From Botryllus schlosseri (lineage: Eukaryota > Chordata > Ascidiacea > Stolidobranchia > Styelidae), in contig ATSW01010832.1 in NCBI GenBank assembly GCA_000444245.1, positions 1-26,220 of the forward strand: a stretch of DNA of 26,220 nucleotides, written 5' to 3'. The notes beneath the pieces are model-generated. The model was not told the DNA's origin. It worked only from the letters and a program-made list of their open reading frames with translations, and did no database searches. Position numbers and translations under genes: made by a program. This document shows positions 1-9,700 of the stretch, one piece after another. Numbering within the stretch: the stretch's first letter is position 1; every line of letters starts with the position of its first letter.

Positions 1-2548
1 GTCCCCTACTATTGACTAAAGAAGGAACGTCTGCTGTGCACAAAATGTGCTGGAATGGTGTCCAACAACAGTCTTTATTTTGTGGCCAGTGAAAAAACAG
101 AGATGGACCTTTACGGTGCATGAAGTTAACCAAAGCATCGTTGTTTAGCTTATCCAACTCTATGACCATGCCAATGTACCACTTTTTGTCATAAACCGCG
201 CATACAAATTGGTTTTGAATAATTTCACTTTGAAGGATGTGTTCTTGGTTTTCAGAGTCTTCATTCAATTCAACTTCCAACGCATAGTGCTCATCTTGGC
301 TGACACGTTTTGCTCCTAGCTTTGTTGATGACAATGGCCTAAAATGATGAAAGGCTCGAGTACCTTTGACTGTGGCTGCGAGCTGAAATCGAGTTTCCAG
401 AAAAGATTTTGTAGCATCCAATTCGTCTTTGAGCAAATTTATAAATTTTATTTTTTGAAGATTTGGCACGCAATAAGACATCATTCCTTCCACATTCAAA
501 ATCTGATCATTCAGTGGGCGTCTCAGACTTTCCATTGCTGTAGGTCTTTTGACAGTGCCACCAACTCCATCACATGGCGATTTACCATGGCTGGTGGCAA
601 AAAAGGACCAAGCGGCGTCCACTTTAAAGTCATCATTGTGCTTGCACAAATTGTAAAAAGATTTTCTGTTTTTGTACTGCGCAGCACAACCATCGCTAAA
701 ATATTCAATATTGTCCAAATCGGGAATTGTTGCTTTGAGAACTTGAATTGTTTTACGCTGAATCAAATAAACCATGACTGCATCATGCAACAACTCTTCG
801 GATAGAAAACAGAGACTAAAATGCAAAATTTCATTGCTTGCAGACTTGTAGTAGCAAACTACTGGGTGCACAGTGCAACTTCGGTGGGTCCAATGATACC
901 CCTGAGCTTCATCCTGAATGTGGAAAGAGTAATTTTCTGCAAAATCCATTAATACAAGAGCTGTTTGATGATCCATATCTTGTTTACGTTTTTTCAAATA
1001 TAAAGACTGTGAATGCGAAATGTGATGATGTGGTGCTAAATTCGCAAGCCTTTTCAATAATAATTGAATAAACTCAGTTACTGATAAGGTTTGAGTTATA
1101 AGATCAGTTCGGTCAACTGACACCCACTGTTTGAAAGAAATTGGTTCATCCACATCTTCAAATTTTGAGTTGAGTAATTCCTGAACTGGTTCAAATCCGG
1201 GACAGTTCGAACAACGCTGCAGCATGCAGTCTCTGTTTTCAATATTGCAGACTGACAATTGAAGCAAATCTTTATAAGTTTCTTCAATGTGGGCAGCATG
1301 CAACATAAGAACAACGTTTTGATGTATGGTGCAGACACATACTGCATGTGTTCCAGATGATCCTGCACTAACACACCATTTTGGCCTCAATTCACAAAAT
1401 TTAGTGAATCCAATCTTCACATGCGGGTTTTGCTGTTTAAACAAGGTATACAATTCTTTCAGAGTACACAAAAGTAGACGTTTTTGTTTATACACCTTCT
1501 TTTTAATGCTAACTCGGTCTTTCATCCCTGGCATCAACCTGCTGTGTTCGTTGTTTTCAAAAAACTTCACAACTGTTTCAATTGTTTCATCTGAAAGCAT
1601 CTTCCCTTTTCGTGGTGGTGGTAAAGAAAAAACTCCATTGTCTTTTCGTTGCTCTTTCGCATGTCTCACTAACCTTTCACTTACTCCAAAAATTTCCGAG
1701 ATTTTCTTTCTTGGCCAATTTTCTGGAGCCATTGTTAAGACTTGAATTTTTTGAGCTCTTGTTGAATTAGGGCTACTGATTTTTTCTTTCATTTCTGATA
1801 TGATATTTTCAAAAGCAGCTTCATTTTCATATTCCTCTTTTCCCGTCTCTACTAATTCTTGAATCTCATCAACATGTAAAACCGTGGCAAGCTTTGTTCT
1901 AACATTGAGATTCAATTCTTCTAATTTTCTTTTGCCGTATCTGATTTTCCGATTACCAGAAAGAGCATGCAGCTTTACTGGAGATTCACCAACAGCATGA
2001 AGACTCTTATTTAGAGATGATAGTGAGGAATCTGCTTCAAACTGTGATTGTATTTCTTCCAACTCACTTCCACTAGTACTCAATGATGTATCAGGATTGC
2101 CTTCAAGCTTTTTTTCCATTTTATATCTGCAATTGTTGCACAGTTTCCTGCCCGGAATTATATTCAAGCTACTGTCGTGGTGCTTAATTCGTTTAAACCA
2201 GTTCAAAGAAATGATGCCTAGTTGTTTTTTGATAGGTCTTGTGTGGCCTTCAAATACATCACAGCAGGATTTATATGATGCAGAATAAGTGTCAAGAAAT
2301 TTATACTTGTGAAACGTGCAAATTGTACCAGTAGTCAGAAGATCAGCACCGGTACTAGTATTGATGTTGCATTCTGCTCCAACCCGGATTTTCAGAAGCT
2401 CTCGTTCTTCATCATTTAGATCATCCAGTGACACTAATTTTTGCTTTTGATATCGGTAGGCCTTTATGTGACAAACAGCTTCCAAAACAGAGCCTATACT
2501 ACAAGTATCCATACTACAAACATAAGTCTTAATCCAATACCGTGCAGC
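1..2548 (-). CDS. Transposase-like multi-copy protein, C-terminus beyond window edge
   Basis: Reading the minus strand from the ATG at 2512 gives 837 codons with no stop, continuing past position 1. I recognise the pattern from multi-copy uncharacterised proteins of cnidarians, molluscs and insects, but cannot name a superfamily. Visible parts: an N-terminal Cys/His set (C83-C84, H111-H112, C125/C128 in GRKLCNNC), an acidic/Ser-rich linker, a helix-turn-helix-like stretch near residues 266-285 (WPRKKISEIFGVSERLV), a basic region, GTHAVCVCT at 387-395, and a cysteine cluster C422/C429/C434/C437. Next come DFAENY (D523), FSDGCAAQYKN (D607) and HGKSPCDGVGG (H642, D648). The three acidic motifs suggest an RNase H-fold DDE/D transposase, which is inference. 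A consensus-like acceptor (pyrimidine-rich, then CAG) sits at 2549-2551. In-frame coding continues to 2548 and meets a stop soon after, so an upstream exon is likely and the ATG at 2512 is only one possible start. The intact frame suggests a young mobile element or a retained gene. It lies antisense to alpha-actinin. Confidence 0.8.
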
Positions 2549-3237
2549 CTGTAAAAGTAAAATTGTAATAACATTTCAAAATACAAATATTTTTTCAACA
2601 CTTTTTTACAACAAATTTTTCTAATATAATGATTCTTTAGCGAGGAAAGTTATTGTTGATTTTGAAAGTCCTTGTCAAGAGCTTTCCAATGACACCTAAC
2701 ACTTGATGACATCACCTCTCAGCCAAAAGATATTTGCAATTAAATATGACGTCACACATGAGTGATTTTTGAAGACATTAACAGATTCACGGGGTTAAAG
2801 GTCAGACTATGCAACCCCAGGTGTCAAAGAAGGGGGCAAAGTATCAAGTAGGATGTAAATGACCAAGTGTGGAAGTTTCACCCTCAACAACCTCAATTTG
2901 ACCAAAATATAGCAAATTTCAATTACATGTGTAAATTTCGGACATTTTTTCCGCTTGAGCGATCACAAAAACTGCAATTTTTGAATGGCCACATCTTCGG
3001 TTGTGCTCGACCGATTTTCACAAAATTTGTTTTTCTGAAATCAGAAAACAAAGCTCTGTAATCATGCCAATTTTCATGTCGGCTCGAGATGGTGGGGGAT
3101 ATGGCTTGGATCACTTGACATGATCTGACCCTGTAACTAAAACACAATTAGGTGGATTCAATTCTGAAGCCACTTCCTAATTTTCTATTTCATCGAAATT
3201 GGGTCCGCTTAGCACACAAACATCAGTACAAATTTGT
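2549..3237. other. Non-coding flank upstream of the transposase-like gene
   Basis: No coding exon is recognisable on either strand. On the minus strand the segment begins (2549-2575) with a pyrimidine-rich splice-acceptor-like stretch. The rest is AT-rich with short repeated phrases and resembles the untranslated part of a mobile element. I could not find the terminus of the element, because its partner end is outside the window. Confidence 0.4.
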
Positions 3238-3330
3238 AATGGGAGGGATTTCGATCCCCAAAACTAACTCCCTGGCTTCCGCCACTTAGTAGCGATTACT
3301 CTATGCTAGCAATAGCTGCAAGAATGTCGC
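3238..3330 (-). repeat. tRNA-like SINE head (weak)
   Basis: On the minus strand an A-box-like TAGCATAGAGT is followed about 45 bases later by a B-box-like GGATCGAAATCC. The spacing resembles the promoter of a tRNA-derived SINE. Both boxes deviate from consensus, no poly-A tail or target duplication is visible, and no clean cloverleaf can be drawn. A SINE remnant is more likely than a functional tRNA gene. Confidence 0.3.
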
Positions 3331-3404
3331 ACAACAGAACACGGGCGGCTCGATACGCAACAGAATATAATGACATGTGCTTTCTAGTCTTTCGGCAACA
3401 ACAA

Positions 3405-3535
3405 TGGTTTTAAAGACGCAACTAGAACTAAAACTAGGCTGCTCACTTTTAAAGTTCGAAACTAGAACTAGAACCAGCACACAACTGGCTTTTCAAAATC
3501 CACAACTAGAACTAGAACAACAGTTGGTTTACCTC
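3405..3535 (+). repeat. Iterated ACTAGAAC-word repeat
   Basis: The word ACTAGAAC and close variants recur at irregular spacing, including two in-register pairs near 3453-3470 and 3503-3520. Spacing is too irregular for a microsatellite. It looks like the internal repeat field of a miniature transposon, comparable to the word-repeat elements elsewhere in the window. No terminal inverted repeats were found. It lies just upstream of the first alpha-actinin exon in the window. Confidence 0.5.
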
Positions 3536-3608
3536 CAGCTAACTAGATTGTTAGCCTGTATAAGTCTGGCCCTGAGTCTAACCTTCACCAATTTTGCTTT
3601 CACGTTAG

Positions 3609-3738
3609 ATTGGAGCGTTTGGACCATTTGGCAAAGAAGTTTTACCACAAGGCCCAAATCCACGAGTCGTGGACCGCCGGCAAGGAAAAGAAGCTGGCCG
3701 AACAAGACTACATGCACTGCCAATTGCAAGAAGTCAAG
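3609..3738 (+). CDS. ACTN: Alpha-actinin exon: second half of spectrin repeat 1
   Basis: This exon encodes [15 protein letters not shown]...QLQEVK, 43 codons after one base that completes the preceding Arg codon (phase 2 acceptor, TTTCACGTTAG). It aligns with vertebrate [22 protein letters not shown] through SEIK. A CTAAC branch-point-like motif lies upstream near 3580. The donor is GTATGG and the exon ends in phase 0. The preceding exon, expected to end in NEIR, is not found in the window. Confidence 0.95.
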
Positions 3739-6700
3739 GTATGGGGGATGAAACACAGTGGTAATCTTTGATTTTCTATTAGAATCTGCCCTGCATTAAT
3801 TGCTAATATAGCAAAAAGGATATTTGTCCTAAGATTTTTGACTGGCTCTCATTAAGACTCTGCACCTGCCAATAATAGGTGAATTTCACCAATATGTGTG
3901 GTTCGGAAGACCCATGCAGAGACTAGCAAACATGCTAAGCGCAAATGCGCTTGCATACCTGCTGAACCTAACAGGTGTAGAGTACATAATGCGACGCTAC
4001 CTAATCTTCTGTCAATACATTTACAAGATAACAATGTTGGTATACGGGTTGATGTATACGCACTTGAAAGTAATAGCTATAAGCAGTGAATGAAATAACA
4101 CTATACCATTAGGTAGGTCGTAACTATATTCGCAATGTGACAAGAAGATCATTTCCGTCAAACCATAAAACTTCTGGCTCATCCAGAAACAATGACTTAC
4201 GCTATAATTACGGAACTTCACAAAGACAAAGTTCTTCCTAAACTGAGAACTGAGAATCAAGGACTCTGATGGGTTCTGATGAAAGACAAAGTCTATTTTT
4301 AGTTATGACCGGACGGTGCAAAAGCTTGGCTTAGGATGAATTTTACTGATGTGAAGTTGTAGAAATTCTGGAATTTTGTACCCAAACTGTCCTTCCTTGA
4401 TTCTGCCTCTGCGTCATTTAATATTTTATTAAAATCAGTGTTATTTGTGTCGCAGGCATTGATCAAGAAGCACGACGCTTTCGAGACTGACCTCGCTGCC
4501 CATCAAGATCGTGTGGAACAAATTGCTGCCATTGCCCAAGAATTGAAGTTAGTAATTACCTTGGTACACTTTGTATAGTCTGGTCCTCAATATTGCGCTT
4601 TCTCAGCGATCTGGACTATCATGACACTGCAACCATCAACAGCCGTTGCACTTCGATATGCGAGGAATGGGACAGACTGGGAGATGCTACTGGAAAGAGG
4701 AGAGAAGCTCTTTTGGTTAGTGTTTTGTATCCCCGGTTGGGTATGCGATTTCGAAACGGTTTTTACTTCCTCTCGATCAGAACGTGGAGAAATGCATGGA
4801 GGCCATCGAACAGCTGCATCTTGAATTTGCCAAAAGGGCGGCGCCTTTCAATATCTGGATGGACGGCGCTATGGAAGACTTGGAAGACATGTTCATCGTT
4901 CACTCGAACGAAGAAATCAAGGTGTTACCTCGTCCTTGAACGGAGTTTCATTCTGTCATGTCAATTCAGTAGTGTTAAAAATACTGTATTGTGTGGCAGC
5001 AGTGGGAATAAGGATGCAGTTTCCGTTATTTGTGTTACTTCTGAACTGACATCCGTTTTCAGGTTGTTTATACTTCAGATCTATCTATCCTCCAGTCCTG
5101 AACCTGTCCAAAGGAGGGCTGATGTCTAAATTTCAACAATACGTATGTTTTTTGCAATCACAAAGAAACGATGTCAGCTGTACACCACACAACGAAAATT
5201 TTGTGTATTTTCGCCCATACTTTTTGGCAATGCCTGTGGGTTGATCACCATCACGACTTCCCAGATATGACACTTCCACCAACGTGCCTAGTAGGGTTGT
5301 TGAAAAATGATTGTTGAGCTGCCTACAAAAACGATGCAAAACAAATCTGACGCAATTCCAACCCGTAGAAGCGAAGTTATTGCAGCTGAAAGTTTTGGGT
5401 TCGCAAAAATAGCATAGACGGTGGAAAATCCCAAAATTATGAATGATGAACTCGAATAACTTCGCCTCTACGGGTTCAAATTGCGTCAAATTCGATGAGC
5501 AGATTTTTATAAGGCAACCTAACAATTTGATCAGCGTATCCTCCGGATCCTGAAAAAATACATGTTTTAGATGTGATACGAATATGACCACTTGAGGATT
5601 GAAGACCGTCACATATTATATTTCTTGTTTATAATATATATCCTGTGGTATTGGAAAAATCAGCCCTCACTACTCAACTTAAATCATTACACAATTAACA
5701 CTACATTCGGTGTCGGACTTGATTGGCACTCAATATATAGGGGTTTTGAAGGTCAAACAGAGTCAAAAGGCGGCAAGACAAACACTAGGAGTCATGGAAA
5801 TGGTTATGTCAATATTTTGCTTGGGACTCGAGACTTCTGTTTTATTTCAACGGATGTATTGAAGTTAAAATGGTAACTTCCGCTGTCCGCCACGCGCTTC
5901 AGGGTGTGTGTATCAATTAGCGTACCTGGGACCACAATTCCACCATGTAAATGACGGAGTGGACAGTTTTGCAATGTGCAAATTGCCACTGAAGTTTGAT
6001 TTCATCAATTACAATTAGGCTTAACATTCAGCGCAGACTGATTCAGGCTGAACCTTTCCTGTCGGTTATCTTTAGAGCAGGAGGAGTTGTTGACCGTTTT
6101 TTTATCGGGACTCCTGAACTTTTTTGATCGCGTACCCCAAATAATTTCGAGGACAGTGACTAAAAAGAGGTCATCATTTTGGCCTAATTTTGATTTGGGC
6201 TAATTGACGCCGAAAAAGCTCCGACTAAAAAAACCTGAAATTTAATACCCAATTTAGAACGGAATCTCTGTGGCACTTGATTTTGCCCGGTCTTGATTAT
6301 GTCAACCCGCATGTCGAACATATTTTTAAATTCAAATGTGAAGAATTTTTGAACGATACAGAAAATTATCTCCTTTCCTAAATGTTTTCGGATTAAAATT
6401 ACTGAGTTTAAATAACGAATAAGAAACAACTGCAACAAAACTGAGTTCAGTGTCAAATCATATTTCATGAGAATGGTCAATGTCTGTACAAGTACAGCAA
6501 GCTTGGCTTTTTTTGCACAATACAGTTCTACTGAAACATTTTCATGTGAAACAAGAAATTAGATTAGAATGAAAATTAGAGCATAGAAACATTTCACAAA
6601 TTAGATTGGAATTATAGTACTGATATTTTGCTCTCAGTAGTCAAATTTAACAGTTGGAATTATCTAGTTGTCCTAGTCTGCCGATTTCTCCGTGTAGATT

Positions 6701-9700
6701 TCTCCATCCTACTCAACCACCGATATTTATCTTCAACCAGGGTCTGATCAGCGCTCACGAAACGTTCAAAGCTACCCTCAGCGACGCAGAACAAGAGAAG
6801 AATATCATCATGTCGCTGATGAACGACGTCGAGAAGCACAGACGCATGTACAACCTCACCCAAGAGATGGAGAATGTCTACACCAATCTGACTCCGGAGA
6901 AGATCGACGACAAGTGGCGCAGGGTGAAGGAACTCGTGCCAAAACGCGACCAGTCCCTGCAGCAGGAGCTCGCCAAGCAGATGAACCACGAGCGTTTGCG
7001 CGTGGAGTTTGCGACACTTGCCAACAAAGTCGGGCCCTGGATCACGGAAAAGACCGAAGTGAGTGGCCAGCATAATGTTATATTGGAATGCATATATTCC
7101 CCGTTTATTTTTTCCTCACACTCGTCAGGGGTAATCATCAGCAACTAGTAGCGAATTAAAAAGATCTCAAATCTAGAGTCATATATAATACAAAGCTCTT
7201 TTGAATTCTCTACCAGATAGTAGTCGCTGAGCCAAAAATAATCGGGTTTATTTCAATATGAATAGATTATCCAATATATATTGAAGAGCTGTACCTCCAA
7301 GAGTCTTCCCACATTGGATTAAACCCAATATTTTTGTCTGACTCTCGTCAGAGTCGGCAACTAGTTCTTCTGAATTTACTACCAGTTCCTGACAATTACC
7401 CCTGACGAGTGTCAGCTGAAAATATACAGGTTATTTCAATATGAATAGATTATTCAATTGAATATTGAAGTTCTGTTCGCCCAAGAGTCTCTTCATATTG
7501 CAATAAACCCGAATATTTTCGGCTGACAACCGTCAGGGGCAACTAGTCAGCAACTGGTAGAGAATTGAAAAGAGTCCCTCCAAATATCGATATCGTGATA
7601 ATGTATCATCGGTTCGGCATGACATAAGATCTCTGTTTGCTTTCCCAGGAAACCGTTCGTATGGCTCTCAACATCAAGGGATCGCTGGAGAACAACCTGT
7701 CCAACTTGAAGACTTATCAACAGAACATTATCGCGTACCAGCCCAACGTGGATAACCTCGAAACCATCAACCAGGTATCGATTTTGTGCCTTCGTTTGAA
7801 ATGACGACCCTTTGTGTGATTGATGTGTGTGGATTAGTCAGCATTCCTATTCAAGTAGAAGGAACGTCGTAAATTTTTGCTTTATTACAAGTAGAAGTAG
7901 AAATTTCGAATGCATGTCAAAATTACTTGGAAAGGAAGTGAAGAATGACGGGTTTGAAAAGTACTTCAGTAAGTATTTCTAAAAAGTAGATCTATTTGTT
8001 GGGTTACATTCTACTAGCAGTTAATCAGAGCTAGCCACTTTCGAGTTTCCGGTTGCATCTCTGCGACTAACGCAAACTGACCAATGACAATGACGATGAA
8101 AATCGGTGCAAAGCATATTCAGTTACCGCGATACATGGGCTCCTTCGATTAGTTTTTGTGGAAATTTCATTCTTGAAGCATAAAAAGTATATAGTTTTGC
8201 CTTAAAATCGGTTGAGTAGAATTGAAAGTATTCCAAAAACACAGTCGATCAGTGAATAGTCCAAAATGGGGCCAATTCAGTAGGCAAAACCTACTTGGGT
8301 CTCAGGAACAAGTAGAAGTAGATTGTTACTGACCACCGCTGCGTAATCATATGTGATGTGTCCCTATGCAGCATAGTTGTTACCAGGTCACAAGGCTCCG
8401 AGTCGCAAGTCAATCTCACTTTTTTAGTTTTGACTCGAGTCAAGTCGAGTCATTTTCAATTCGCCACCGAGTCATGGTATTATGACTCGAGTCCGAGTCC
8501 AAGTCATTGTGTTGACGGCTCAGTTTCCAGATAAAGTCTTGTTAAACCCACTGTTATAACTCTGTTTGGTGATATCGAATGGTTCGCATATATAATATAC
8601 TAATTTTCCTCACTTTTAATAGTTTCTGGTCGCATTTTCAAGTACCAGTTATACTTACTACTCTTCGAAATTACAATGAAATGTCACTCTGGGCCGTCTG
8701 AGTCTCGAGTCATTTCCGTGTTTTGAGAAAATGACTTGAGTCAAGTCGAGTCAACAGAAAATCGTGACTCGAGTCATTACAACCCTGCCATGCAGTCGAT
8801 CTCACTATGTCATAAATATGCATGGCCTTCTCAACAAGTTGAAATATAATTTGCAATGAAGGAATGTACTACATCTCTCATGGACCAGATACCGAAATTG
8901 CTCCTTTTCTTATTTAGAAAGTGCAAGAGAGCCTTGTGTACGACAACCCGCACACGCCCTTCACCATGGAGCATATCCGCGTCGGCTGGGAGCATCTGAA
9001 AACCTCCCTGGCCAGGACGATCAACGAGATCGAGAACCAGATTCTGCTTCGCGACGCCAAGGGCATCACGGAGGAACAAATGAACGAGTTCCGAAGCTCG
9101 TTCAACCACTTCGACCGGGTCAGTCGACTCGTTTTGTTCCACTAGAACTTGGGCTCGTTGTGCCTGCAGGGTTTGAAATGAGCTTGAGGATGTCGCCGTG
9201 TCACTGCTTGTCGATGTCACCGAGACTTGGAAGTCAGGGTAGAAAGTCGCATGCTTTGTGTTTACCTTCAGGTATCGCAGTGAGGACAGCTTCATAGCTG
9301 GGGCTGAGCAAAATTGAGTACGAGGTTCTTGACCGATTCAATTCAGAGTCGACTATCAAAATTCTAGTAGATTATAAAAGAGTGCTGCTCGTTATCCCAT
9401 AATAGAAAGAATGACTAGTAAAGTTCATATATATTCCTTTTCGTAGCGACACGCAAAATCATGAGATTTTACACGTCATCAAAAATAATTTTATAGGCTA
9501 TTTGTTGACTATGATCATTTTGTTGTTTTTGTGGCAAAAATATTATTTCCATGAATATTCTCAGTCTTTTGCTACATGATTTGGGGCTGTAATACCATTA
9601 ATCGCGGTTTCGAGACTCCCATGACGGGAGAAAGTTTGGAAACAGTTATTTTCACTGACAAAAATCTTTTCATAGCCTTGAGCATATAAATCCGAACACA

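Larger units (their letters stand above)
4922..6740 (+). other. Alpha-actinin intron with repeat scraps
   Basis: This is a 1.8-kb intron. It holds an inverted pair of a dispersed repeat at 5292-5545 and a hAT-end-like scrap near 6104-6151 (both listed separately). I see nothing assignable in 5600-6100 or 6200-6700. Confidence 0.6.

Noticed and set aside
344-805. 153-codon plus-strand open frame
   Set aside because: It is the complement of the transposase-like gene, whose minus-strand frame is far longer and carries the conserved motifs.
1326-1745. 139-codon plus-strand open frame
   Set aside because: Also a shadow of the minus-strand transposase-like frame.
6660-7073. 137-codon open frame on the minus strand
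   Set aside because: It lies exactly opposite the 106-codon alpha-actinin exon 6741-7058; GC-rich coding DNA often leaves the antisense frame open. The peptide matches nothing I know.
8831-9295. 154-codon open frame on the minus strand
   Set aside because: Antisense to the alpha-actinin exon 8918-9118 and extending into intron; no recognisable product.
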